DNA of 64,000 bases from contig NZ_JACWZY010000028.1 of assembly GCF_014699005.1 (NCBI RefSeq), positions 1 through 64,000 on the forward strand. The letters are read 5' to 3'. Source of the stretch: Spirosoma profusum. Its GTDB lineage: Bacteria > Bacteroidota > Bacteroidia > Cytophagales > Spirosomataceae. The notes beneath the pieces were generated by a model that saw nothing but the letters and a program-made list of their open reading frames with translations, did no database searches and had not been told where the DNA came from. Positions 44,361 to 52,225 of the stretch are shown piece after piece; position 1 is the stretch's first letter; each line of letters starts with the position of its first letter. The translations under genes and the position numbers were made by a program.

Positions 44361-45335
44361 CTATTTAACTGCTGATAGCAATTCACTGATCACCTTATCC
44401 GTAGTAATGCCCTCAGATTCAGCGCGGAAGTTGAGGGCGATGCGGTGACGTAGCACGGGGTACGCCAGCGACTGAATGTCTTCGGAGATGACAGAAAACC
44501 GCTCATGCAGCACCGCACGTGCTTTGGCACACAACACCAGCGCCTGTCCGGCACGAGGACCGGCGCCCCATTCGCCCCACTGCTTCACAAAAGCCGACGT
44601 AGTGGTTTGCGGGCGTGAGGAACGTACCAGCCGGTTGATATAGTCGATCAGTTCGTCGCTGATATGCACCTGCCGGGTTAAGGTTTGCAAATCAAGAATG
44701 TCCTTGTCGGAGAGCACTGTTTCCAGTTTTGGTTTGGCCGTGCCGGTGGTACTTTTCAGTACGTTCAACTCCTCATTTTCCGACGGATAACTCAGTTTTA
44801 TATAAAGGAGAAATCGGTCGAGTTGGGCTTCGGGAAGCGGATACGTACCGGCCTGCTCAATTGGGTTCTGAGTGGCAATGATCAGGAAAGGCCGGGGAAG
44901 TTCGTAGTCGGTGCCACCGTATGTAACCTTGTATTCCTGCATGGCTTCCAGCATAGCCGCCTGCGTTTTGGGAGGAGTCCGGTTGATTTCGTCGGCCAGT
45001 ACTACGTTGGCAAACAGCGGTCCCCGGTTAAAAACGAAAACTTTATGACCCGTTTCATGGTCATCTTCCAGAATTTCGGTGCCAACAATGTCGCCGGGCA
45101 TCAGGTCGGGCGTAAACTGAATGCGCTTGAAACGCATCGCCAGCGCATCGGACATGGTCTTGACCATCAGCGTTTTGGCCAATCCCGGTACGCCCTCGAG
45201 CAAACAATGACCACCCGCCAGCAACGTAATGAGTACTTCGTTGATAACGTCCTGCTGCCCGATGATGACTTTCCCGATTTCTGCTTTTAGTAGCGGTAGT
45301 TTAGCGACGAGTGTTTTGTAATGTTGTGTATCCAA
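44361..45335 (-). CDS. MoxR-family AAA+ ATPase
   Basis: The 324-residue protein has Walker A GVPGLAKT, Walker B VLADEINR, sensor 1 ATQNP and sensor 2 in the C-terminal lid (GPRAGQALVLCAKARAVL), all in the MoxR style. MoxR ATPases are chaperone-like and help metal insertion or complex assembly, acting on vWA proteins coded nearby; here these are the DUF58 and BatA-type proteins. It lies downstream of the DUF4159 gene with a 104-bp gap filled by another hairpin repeat. The C-terminus is complete. The protein is cytoplasmic. Confidence 0.93.
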   Translation of the reverse strand: MDTQHYKTLVAKLPLLKAEIGKVIIGQQDVINEVLITLLAGGHCLLEGVPGLAKTLMVKTMSDALAMRFKRIQFTPDLMPGDIVGTEILEDDHETGHKVFVFNRGPLFANVVLADEINRTPPKTQAAMLEAMQEYKVTYGGTDYELPRPFLIIATQNPIEQAGTYPLPEAQLDRFLLYIKLSYPSENEELNVLKSTTGTAKPKLETVLSDKDILDLQTLTRQVHISDELIDYINRLVRSSRPQTTTSAFVKQWGEWGAGPRAGQALVLCAKARAVLHERFSVISEDIQSLAYPVLRHRIALNFRAESEGITTDKVISELLSAVK

Positions 45336-45362
45336 TTTCTATTCAGGTTGTTCAGTTGATTG

Positions 45363-45433
45363 AGTCACAGAGCTGCACCAAAATGCACAAAGAGTTAATA
45401 TGTCTCTGTGCAGCTCCGTGCAACTCTGTGTCA
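45363..45433. repeat. CTCTGTG-type palindrome, solo hairpin 2
   Basis: Left arm GTCACAGAGCTGCACCAAAATG and right arm TGCAGCTCCGTGCAACTCTG form an imperfect palindrome. It lies between the DUF4159 and moxR genes of one operon. Confidence 0.7.
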
Positions 45434-45439
45434 TAATTT

Positions 45440-46081
45440 TTAAAGCGTAAGCGCATACGTAACAATGTTCACTCCAAATTTTGTATTGTCTTCGGCCAGA
45501 AATCGCTTGTTCCGAAAATCGTAATCCCACTCACAGCCGTAGTCTTTGTTACTGTACAACACACCGATACGTCCGTTGATGGTTATGGCTTTGAGATAGT
45601 CGTGGACCAGATCATCACCCCATCCATTTAGTTCGAACGACGTAGTGGGCGGCCCATCGTCGAACTTAAAAAAACAGCTATAAATTGGGTGTGTGTTCGG
45701 TATTTTCTGTAACGCTTTTGGTCCAAACGTTCGGGCCATTTCCTGCTCGAACGATTTCGCAAACAGCCCGTCGACGTCGTGATTGCAATCATCGACAAAT
45801 ACGAATCCGCCATTTTGAACGTAGCGTTTGAAATGGTCGCGTTCCTGCGCCGAAAATTCCACCAATTTATGTCCACTGAGGTAACAGAACGGGCTTTTGA
45901 ACAGGTCAGGACTGCTTAAATGGACCACCCGTTCCCTCTGATCGACCGGCAACGTAGTGTATTCGACTAGTGAATGCAGCAGGTTCGAAGGCATTCGCTG
46001 ATCGGTATCCCAGTCGCCGGAGGTATATTGGATTCGGGTGAAAAAAAACGGTTTCAATAGCGTTTGTCCAGTTTTGTGCAA
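45440..46081 (-). CDS. DUF4159-domain protein
   Basis: The 213-residue protein matches the DUF4159 layout: FFFTRIQYTSGDWDTDQRMPSNLL at the N-terminus, SPFCYLSGHKLVEFSAQERDHFKRYV, and GGFVFVDDCNHD with an aspartate pair, similar to the glutaminase-like or ThuA-like flavodoxin-type fold. In larger relatives the domain sits at the C-terminus of membrane proteins; here it is free and has no signal peptide. It is the first gene of the MoxR/DUF58/BatA group, 12 bp after the acetyltransferase gene. Function unknown. Confidence 0.82.
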   Translation of the reverse strand: MHKTGQTLLKPFFFTRIQYTSGDWDTDQRMPSNLLHSLVEYTTLPVDQRERVVHLSSPDLFKSPFCYLSGHKLVEFSAQERDHFKRYVQNGGFVFVDDCNHDVDGLFAKSFEQEMARTFGPKALQKIPNTHPIYSCFFKFDDGPPTTSFELNGWGDDLVHDYLKAITINGRIGVLYSNKDYGCEWDYDFRNKRFLAEDNTKFGVNIVTYALTL

Positions 46082-46093
46082 TTCGTAGCCATG

Positions 46094-46600
46094 CTACGTT
46101 AACTGTTTTTCCAAAATAAAATCTTCCATCAGAAACCCTTCGCCAATGTCGATATCTTCCTGGCCAACCATCAAAAAGCCCATTCGTTCATAAAACTGAA
46201 GCGCTTTGTTAAATCGGTTTACGTTCAGCCCCAGTCGGTTGTTTCCGTTACATTGTGCGATTTCGGCAACTTTATCGATCAATAATCGCCCGACGCCTTT
46301 GCCCTGGCTACTGGGCAGAAGGTATATTTTATGGACCTTGGTTAACGGCTCTTTTTTATAATTCAACTCGTAGGATACGTAGCCCAGGGGTTCATCATCT
46401 GTCTGGTCTTTCGCCAGCAGAAAGACATGATTTTTATCCTGTATCTGCGCCTTGAGCGAATCCAGACTATACATTATTTCGAGCATATAGCTGATTTGCG
46501 TAGGCGACAGAATGGCTTCGAACGTACTGGGCCAGGTTCGGTGAGCAATATCCTGTATAATCGATAAATCGGACTCACTAACATCGGTAATAGCAATCAT
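46094..46600 (-). CDS. GNAT-family N-acetyltransferase
   Basis: The 168-residue protein has a typical GNAT core. The acetyl-CoA loop is PSSQGKGVGRLLID (motif A), preceded by the beta-4 strand KIYLL and followed by NRLGLNVNRFNKALQFYERMGF (motif B). The N-terminal helix pair resembles small-molecule or amino-group acetyltransferases. The substrate is unknown. A second acetyltransferase lies 82 bp upstream; the two are only distantly alike, so they are not a recent duplication. The gap between them holds an AT-rich palindrome. Confidence 0.9.
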   Translation of the reverse strand: MIAITDVSESDLSIIQDIAHRTWPSTFEAILSPTQISYMLEIMYSLDSLKAQIQDKNHVFLLAKDQTDDEPLGYVSYELNYKKEPLTKVHKIYLLPSSQGKGVGRLLIDKVAEIAQCNGNNRLGLNVNRFNKALQFYERMGFLMVGQEDIDIGEGFLMEDFILEKQLT

Positions 46601-46615
46601 AGCTTACTAACGAAA

Positions 46616-46683
46616 GAATACTGGTTATTGAATAATGTTAAATGGCACGTGTCAGATAAATCATTATTCAGTAATCAGTATTC
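46616..46683. repeat. AT-rich palindrome between acetyltransferase genes
   Basis: 22-nt arms (GAATACTGGTTATTGAATAA... at 46616-46637; CATTATTCAGTAATCAGTAT... at 46662-46683) with two mismatches. The right arm reaches the stop codon of the upstream gene. Confidence 0.65.
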
Positions 46684-47191
46684 ATTTATTTTTAGTCCAG
46701 GCCATTAACAGGCTGTCTTCAAAAGATCCGTCCGCATTTCTGGTTTTGTTCAACATCGTGCCTTCCTGAACAAATCCCAGACTCCGATAGAGCCCGATAG
46801 ATTTCTGATTCGAAGCTCTCGATTCCAGTTCAATACGCAGCACTTCCGGAAATCGAACCTGCACTTCGGTCAGAAATGCCTGAAATAACGTTTTGCCGAC
46901 ACCTTTGCCCTGAAAATCAGGATGAACAGCAATGGTCAGACCAGTTAAAATGTGGTCGAAAATATGGATGCCGTATTTCGACGCATGGATTTCGGCTACA
47001 AGTCGGTTCGATACGTCGGTCGCAACGAGCATCAGTCCTTGTTTTTCAGTACTTTGGAATAGCGACGCTACGTATTCATCCGTGATTTCGATCTCAGTTC
47101 GGGCAATGCCCTGACTGATACGCGCTACGTCCCGATACAATTCACAAAGTGCGCTTTTGTCCTGAATGACTCCGTATCGGATCGTGACCAT
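46682..47191 (-). CDS. GNAT-family N-acetyltransferase
   Basis: A 169-residue GNAT protein. Motif A is HPDFQGKGVGKTLFQAF, followed by IELESRASNQKSIGLYRSLGFVQEG, the C-terminal strand-helix typical of RimI-like and phosphinothricin-type acetyltransferases. The acceptor is unknown. It lies 18 bp after the stop of the first PmbA gene and so may be part of that transcript. The coupling of a peptidase pair with acetyltransferases could point to peptide modification, but that is only inference from position. Confidence 0.9.
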   Translation of the reverse strand: MVTIRYGVIQDKSALCELYRDVARISQGIARTEIEITDEYVASLFQSTEKQGLMLVATDVSNRLVAEIHASKYGIHIFDHILTGLTIAVHPDFQGKGVGKTLFQAFLTEVQVRFPEVLRIELESRASNQKSIGLYRSLGFVQEGTMLNKTRNADGSFEDSLLMAWTKNK

Positions 47192-47209
47192 TTTACATCA
47201 ATAACACAC

Positions 47210-48547
47210 TTACACCGCATCTGAGAGACTCGTGAACGTAAACTCCCGGATTTTCATAGGCGGAATCAGGTAGTTCTGGTCGGTTTCGGTGCTGACCACG
47301 CGCTCTGGTTTGCCCAAGGATTCGAGATTATTAAGCATGATAATCGGACTCTCGTTGAAACGGAAGTTCTTGATTGGATGCTTGATTTTTCCATTTTCGA
47401 TATAGAACGTACCGTCGCGGGTGAGGCCGGTGAGCAGGATCGTTTGTGGATCTACTTCGCGGATGTACCAGAGTTTAGTGACCAGAATACCGCGCTGGGT
47501 GCTCTTGATCATGTCTTCCAACGTAGCGTTGCCACCCATCATAATCACGTTATTAGGGCCTGGAATGGCTTTTTTGCCTGTTTTCTGAGCCCAGTAGCGA
47601 GAATACGATAGATTCTTTGCTACTCCTTTCTCAATCCACATCGTTTTTTCCTGCGGACGCCCATCGCCCGACCAGGGAGAAGCGGGCAACTCGGGATTCG
47701 TCGGGTCGGAGTAGATCGTAACGCGCTCATCGACAATCTTATCGCCCAATCTCGATTTGCCGCCCGCTTTGCTGAAATAAGACCGACCTTCATCGGCAGA
47801 TCGGGCATCCATGTTGAAGAAGATGTTTTCGAGCAGCACGACGGCGGCCGTCGGTTCCAGAATGACGGTGTATTTGCCAGGTTCGATGGCTCTCGCTTCG
47901 GCTGATCCCTGACCTTTCTGGATGGCAATACGTGTGGCTTCGGCCGTGTCTAATTTGCTGAAATCACTATAACCGCGTGCTACGTATCCTGATCCTTTGC
48001 CGTCGGAGGTACGTACCGTTAGCGAGAAATTTACATTGCTGCTGGGGTAATAGGCAAACAACCCTTTGGAATTCATCATGGCGGTGTAGCCGTATTGGTC
48101 CTGCAAAAAGCCGGCGGCTACCAGATTCTTCTCCCGCGAGAGCTGAAGGCTTTTATCGACAGCCTCGGCGCGTTTATCGGGTGTAATCTGGGCGGTTGTG
48201 TCGAAAAAACCGGTTGATTTCAGATACTGCTGTGGCCCTAATACGCTTACGTATTCCGGATTTTCGGGAGCTAGTCGCGCCAGTTCCTCCGAACGACGTA
48301 CTACCTTTTCTATAGATGCGTCGTCGAACTCATCAATAGTTGCCACGCCGACTTTTTTACCAAATGCCGACTGAACCGCTAGATTTTTATTGATAAGTGA
48401 GCCGCTGGTCGACACTTCGTTACGGGCGTAACGCAGATTACCCCGTTCTTCGCCGAGAATATTGACCTCGCACTCGTCGGCTTTTGAGTAGCTGAGAACT
48501 TTAGTGAGCAGCGTCTTGGCTTCTGCTTCAGTGAGTATGATTGCCAT
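47210..48547 (-). CDS. PmbA/TldE-type peptidase subunit, copy 1
   Basis: A 445-residue member of the TldD/PmbA family, PmbA (TldE) type: it has no HExxxH motif. It starts with a helix (LTEAEAKTLLTKVLSYSKADECEV), then GNLRYARNEVSTSG, ARLAPENPEYV and, at the end, LTGLTRDGTFYIENGKIKHP and IREFTFTSLSDAV, all shared with the other two copies. In E. coli, TldE forms a heterodimer with the metal-bearing TldD, threading unfolded peptides to the active site. Its partner gene lies 88 bp upstream. It has no signal peptide. In this copy the glycine-rich loop of the other two is absent (SPWSGDGRPQE). Confidence 0.9.
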   Translation of the reverse strand: MAIILTEAEAKTLLTKVLSYSKADECEVNILGEERGNLRYARNEVSTSGSLINKNLAVQSAFGKKVGVATIDEFDDASIEKVVRRSEELARLAPENPEYVSVLGPQQYLKSTGFFDTTAQITPDKRAEAVDKSLQLSREKNLVAAGFLQDQYGYTAMMNSKGLFAYYPSSNVNFSLTVRTSDGKGSGYVARGYSDFSKLDTAEATRIAIQKGQGSAEARAIEPGKYTVILEPTAAVVLLENIFFNMDARSADEGRSYFSKAGGKSRLGDKIVDERVTIYSDPTNPELPASPWSGDGRPQEKTMWIEKGVAKNLSYSRYWAQKTGKKAIPGPNNVIMMGGNATLEDMIKSTQRGILVTKLWYIREVDPQTILLTGLTRDGTFYIENGKIKHPIKNFRFNESPIIMLNNLESLGKPERVVSTETDQNYLIPPMKIREFTFTSLSDAV

Positions 48548-48553
48548 GATTTT

Positions 48554-48637
48554 AGTCAGTCGATAGTCATCAGTCGGTAGTCATCAGTCGCAAAGTTTTA
48601 GCTTATTTAAACTTTATGACTGTCGACTAATGACTTA
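48554..48637. repeat. AGTCGATAGTC-type repeat between tldD-like and pmbA-like genes (pair 1)
   Basis: Tandem-like units (AGTCGATAGTCATCAGTC, GGTAGTCATCAGTCG) and an inverted end (GACTGTCGACTAATGACT). The right end reaches the stop of the TldD gene at 48635. Confidence 0.65.
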
Positions 48638-50275
48638 TATTTTTCTAGCTGTATTAATAACATTTACACCATTGAACCGAGCCGTAGAGCTACCGTGGGA
48701 AACCGCACTTGACTGTGGAGGCTGTCCTTTTCCGTCGAAGAATGACCCGCCTAGCCGATAGTCTTTTTCATCGCAGACCGCTACGCAGGAGTTCCAGAAT
48801 TCCTGCGTATTTGACTGATATGCTACGTCTTTAAGCATTCCGGCAATCTGACCATCTTTGATTTCATAGTACAATTGCCCACCAAACTGGAAATTATAGC
48901 GCTGTTGATCAATAGAGAAGGAGCCGTCGCCGATGATGTAAATGCCTTTTTTGACATCCTTAATCATGTCCTGTACCGACAAAGGCGTTTTACCGGGAGC
49001 CAGCGATACGTTGGCCATGCGCTGGAACTGCACTGAACTCCAGCTATCCGCATAGCAACATCCCTGCGATTCATTCTCGCCGATGATGTGCGCCTGGTCG
49101 CGGATGGCCTGGTAGTTTACTAACGTACCATCTTTCACCAGATCCCAGCGTTTGGTTTGTACGCCTTCATCGTCATAACCAACAGCTCCCAGTGAACCTA
49201 CCTGGGTTTTATCAGCGAATAGATTAACCTGTTTACTACCATAGTTGAAACTTTTCGACTGCCATTTGTCCAACGTAGCGAAGCTGGTACCCGCGAAATT
49301 GGCCTCATAGCCCAGTACTCGGTCAAGTTCGAGTGGGTGACCGACTGACTCGTGGATGGTGAGCCACAGGTGAGATGGGTCAAGCACGAGGTCGTATTTG
49401 CCAGCTTCGACCGATTTAGCGGCATGCTTGGCACGGGCTTGTTTAGCGGCAGCGGTAATGTCCTCCAGCATATCGTACCCTTTGTTGTAGCGCGTTGTAA
49501 TGCCCGTGATTTTATCGGCCGGATTACTTTGCAGGTACTCATATCCCATACCTACTGGTGCACTCAGTCCCTGCCGTGTCTCGAACTTGCCGGTTTTAGC
49601 ATCGATTGCCGTCACCGTTGAGAGTGGCCAGATGCGGTGAATGTCCTGGTCGGCGTAGGTACCATCGGTAGTCGCCAGATACTTCTGCTCATTGACCATG
49701 AACAGAATGGAGTTCACGTAGTTGGCCCCGTTTTTCAGTGCTGCGTTATTTACCGATAAAAGCAAATCGACTTTTTCCTTGATCGGTACCTCAAACGCAT
49801 TTTTTTGAATGGGCGCTTTCCAGCTTACTTCGCCATAACCTTTTTGGGGTGCCAACTGCACGGGCTGTTTCATCAGTTTGGCGTTGGCTTTGGCAATAGC
49901 TACCGCTTTTTCGGCTGCTTTAGCCAGGTCAGCCTCGCTTTTTGCATCGACCACGGCGGCAAATCCCCAACAGCCATCAGCAATTACGCGAACGCCTACG
50001 CCATACGATTCAGTGTTGACTATGTTCTGCACTTTGTCTTCACGCGTGACCACAAATTGATTGAGGTAGCGGCCAATACGTACGTCGGTGTAGGTAGCGC
50101 CTTTACTTTTGGCGGCATTCATGGCGGCATCGGCCAGGCGTTTCTTGACTGCTACGTCCAGGCCAGGTTCCAGCAGCATTTCGGGCGAAACGGGGCGCGA
50201 AAAGGCGGGTAGGGGAGGCATCAGGATACCGGCGGTACCCATGCCCAGAAGTTGATTAAAGTGTCGGCGGTTCAT
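48635..50275 (-). CDS. Tat-exported TldD-type metallopeptidase, copy 1
   Basis: This 546-residue protein has the TldD metal motif HESVGHPLELD (near + strand 49345-49362), where His-Glu-x3-His binds the metal, and ends in RFNGVNVINTARKI. The N-terminus MNRRHFNQLLGMGTAGILMPP is a Tat signal, so unlike E. coli TldD it should be periplasmic. The start is ATG 50275; the frame continues upstream without a stop into the remains of a GxxExxY gene and repeat, which gives a false longer version. The region matching the third ligand of E. coli TldD (CGKGG) reads FDGKGQ here, if aligned correctly. It is 88 bp upstream of its PmbA partner. Confidence 0.9.
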   Translation of the reverse strand: MNRRHFNQLLGMGTAGILMPPLPAFSRPVSPEMLLEPGLDVAVKKRLADAAMNAAKSKGATYTDVRIGRYLNQFVVTREDKVQNIVNTESYGVGVRVIADGCWGFAAVVDAKSEADLAKAAEKAVAIAKANAKLMKQPVQLAPQKGYGEVSWKAPIQKNAFEVPIKEKVDLLLSVNNAALKNGANYVNSILFMVNEQKYLATTDGTYADQDIHRIWPLSTVTAIDAKTGKFETRQGLSAPVGMGYEYLQSNPADKITGITTRYNKGYDMLEDITAAAKQARAKHAAKSVEAGKYDLVLDPSHLWLTIHESVGHPLELDRVLGYEANFAGTSFATLDKWQSKSFNYGSKQVNLFADKTQVGSLGAVGYDDEGVQTKRWDLVKDGTLVNYQAIRDQAHIIGENESQGCCYADSWSSVQFQRMANVSLAPGKTPLSVQDMIKDVKKGIYIIGDGSFSIDQQRYNFQFGGQLYYEIKDGQIAGMLKDVAYQSNTQEFWNSCVAVCDEKDYRLGGSFFDGKGQPPQSSAVSHGSSTARFNGVNVINTARKI

Positions 50276-50290
50276 TGGATTGTGTTTTTT

Positions 50291-50733
50291 ATGCTGGGAC
50301 GCAGAGATGCACGGAGACACACAGAGATTCACAGAGAAAAATTAGCGAATCGTCTGATGCCTTCGCGAAGCATCTTAACGCGGAAGTTTATACGTAATCC
50401 TAATTTAAAGTTGCCCGTTTTCAGATACGTTAATACCTGTGCTTCATGAATCTCCATTAAGGTGTCAACGATTTTAAGCTCAATCACCAATTTGTTTTCT
50501 ACTAATAAGTCGACCCGGTAGCCATGCTCTTTTATAAATCACGGGCATTGTTTTTCGCGTTCGACAAGCAATCCCGTTTGTTGCAGTTCATAGTATAAAC
50601 ATTCCTGGTAGGCTGATTCAAGTAGACCCGCCCCTAGTGTGTGATGCACTTCAATAGCTTTGTCAATAACAATTGTCGCTAAATCCTTCTCTGTGAATCT
50701 CTGTGTGTCTCCGTGATCTCTGCGTCCCAGCAT
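50291..50733. mobile_element. GxxExxY gene bounded by CTCTGTG-type inverted repeats
   Basis: Left end 50291-50337 (begins ATGCTGGGACGCAGAGAT) and right end 50688-50733 are inverted copies, 46-47 nt long, differing by one 1-nt indel. Between them is a single GxxExxY-family reading frame, now broken. The terminal repeat belongs to the family seen as empty hairpins at 44276, 45363 and 52115. No direct target duplication is evident by eye. Confidence 0.6.
50338..50733 (-). pseudogene. GxxExxY-family protein, broken by two frameshifts
   Basis: From ATG 50733 the frame reads MLGRRDHGDTQRFTEKDLAT, then IDKAIEVHHTLGAGLLESAYQ with the name-giving GLLESAY motif, up to VEREKQCP and a TGA at about 50545. 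It goes on in the same frame with IKEHGYRVDLLVENKLVIELK, HEAQVLTYLKTGNFKLGL and GIRRFAN, normal for the family. The short stretch between, CCC GTG ATT TAT AAA in another frame, would restore PVIYK, so one base was lost and one A gained 16 nt later. The family has a PD-(D/E)xK nuclease-like fold (D-LLVENKLVIELK). The first residues are coded by the inverted repeat itself. Between two peptidase pairs it has no link to them. Confidence 0.8.
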
Positions 50734-50740
50734 AATAATA

Positions 50741-52102
50741 TTACACTGCATCAGACAGGCTGGTAAACGTAAAGTCACGAATTTTCATAGGCGGAATCAG
50801 GTGTCCCCCCGCACGTACCGGCTTGCCCAGCGCTTCAAGATTGTTGAGCATGATAACCGGGCTTTCGTTAAACCGGAAGTTCTTGACAGGGTACTTAATC
50901 TGCCCATTTTCAATGTAGAACGTACCGTCGCGGGTGAGGCCCGTATACAGCAATGTCTGCGGATCAACGGCGCGGATGTACCAGAGCCGCGTGACCAGAA
51001 TTCCTTTCGTTGTGCTTTTGATGAGGTCGGCCAACGATTCTGTACCACCCATCATGATGATGCCAGTGGGGGGAGGAATGGCTTTAATTCCTTTCTTCTC
51101 TGCCCAGAACCGAGTCGCTGGCATGTTCTTCACAACGCCTTTTTCCACCCACGTTACTTTTTCCTGTGGACGACCGTCGCTGCCACCGCCAAAACGACCG
51201 GCACCTCCGCCCCCGCCCCCTCCTCCACCAAACGGCGATAAGGGCAACTCGGCATTCATGGGATCGGTAATAATGTTGACGCGTTCGTCGAAAAGTTTTT
51301 CGCCCAGGCGAGTTCCTCCACCTTTTTTGCTCAGAAAGCTACGTCCTTCGTCGGCATTGCGGGCATCCATGCTGAACATCATGTTTTGTAATAACTCGAC
51401 CGACGCGGTTGGCTCCAGAATGACTGTGTATTTACCCGGTTCCAGCGCACGAGCGTTAACGGAGGCAACAGCTTTGCTCATAGCTACTTCCGTGGCTGCT
51501 TTCGTGCTGAGCTTCGTTACATCGTTAACATCGGGATTAGCATAACCGGAGCCAAGTCCATCAGCGGTGCGTACTGTGATGGAAAAATCGACACCGGTAG
51601 ATCGGTTATAGCCGAAAAGTCCTTTGCTATTGCCGATGGATGTAAAGCCAGTCGTATCTTCCATGTAACCGGCGGCTGTCAGGTTCTTCGTTTTGCAGGG
51701 ACCGATGCTGTCGAAAGCGGCTTTGGCCCGGAATTCAGGGTCTATTTTTGCTGTGCTTTCGGCATACGTATTGGTTTGTAGATACGTTTGTGGCCCCAGC
51801 ATCGGCATATACTCTGGATTTTCAGGAGCGAGTTTTGCAATTTCCTCCGCCCGACGTACCGTTTTCTCGAGCGAGGCATCATCCAGCTCGTTGATGGTTG
51901 CTGTACCCGACCGTTTGCCGAATACCGCTGTTACCGCCAGCGCCAGATTGTCAGCTTCGCCACTGGTCGATACCGAGTTACGGGCATAACGTATGTTGCC
52001 GGTACGTCCCCCTGTCAGGCTCACGCTGGTTTCGTCGGCCTTGGCGTAGGAGAGGGCTTTATCAATGATACGTTTTGCCTCTGCTTGGGTTAAAATAGCC
52101 AT
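50741..52102 (-). CDS. PmbA/TldE-type peptidase subunit, copy 2
   Basis: A 453-residue PmbA-type protein, closely similar to copies 1 and 3 (GGRTGNIRYARNSVSTSG; IREFTFTSLSDAV-like end IRDFTFTSLSDAV). No HExxxH. A striking loop of nine consecutive glycines followed by AGRFGGGSDGRPQE, absent in copy 1, lies at about residues 290-315. Its TldD partner (copy 2) is 123 bp upstream with a hairpin repeat in the gap. No signal peptide is visible, so if the complex is exported, this subunit would have to be carried by the Tat-tagged partner. Confidence 0.9.
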   Translation of the reverse strand: MAILTQAEAKRIIDKALSYAKADETSVSLTGGRTGNIRYARNSVSTSGEADNLALAVTAVFGKRSGTATINELDDASLEKTVRRAEEIAKLAPENPEYMPMLGPQTYLQTNTYAESTAKIDPEFRAKAAFDSIGPCKTKNLTAAGYMEDTTGFTSIGNSKGLFGYNRSTGVDFSITVRTADGLGSGYANPDVNDVTKLSTKAATEVAMSKAVASVNARALEPGKYTVILEPTASVELLQNMMFSMDARNADEGRSFLSKKGGGTRLGEKLFDERVNIITDPMNAELPLSPFGGGGGGGGGAGRFGGGSDGRPQEKVTWVEKGVVKNMPATRFWAEKKGIKAIPPPTGIIMMGGTESLADLIKSTTKGILVTRLWYIRAVDPQTLLYTGLTRDGTFYIENGQIKYPVKNFRFNESPVIMLNNLEALGKPVRAGGHLIPPMKIRDFTFTSLSDAV

Positions 52103-52114
52103 AGTTCGTTGATT

Positions 52115-52221
52115 GGGTCACAGAGATGCACCGCAACGGCGGACCGTCAAGACAAACGGAGATACGCAGAGATAATTTTTCTCTGTGACTCTCTGTTACC
52201 CTTCGTGCATCTCTGTGGCCC
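52115..52221. repeat. CTCTGTG-type palindrome, solo hairpin 3
   Basis: Left arm GGTCACAGAGATGCACCGCA and right arm ...TTCGTGCATCTCTGTGGCCC, with a diverged centre. It fills the gap between TldD copy 2 and PmbA copy 2. Confidence 0.7.
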
Positions 52222-52225
52222 ATTT

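Noticed and set aside
50539..50778. 79-codon frame beginning MTLRLPACLMQCN
   Set aside because: The first 15 codons overlap the PmbA copy 2 end and repeat DNA; it is the 5' part of the GxxExxY pseudogene, whose start is ATG 50733.
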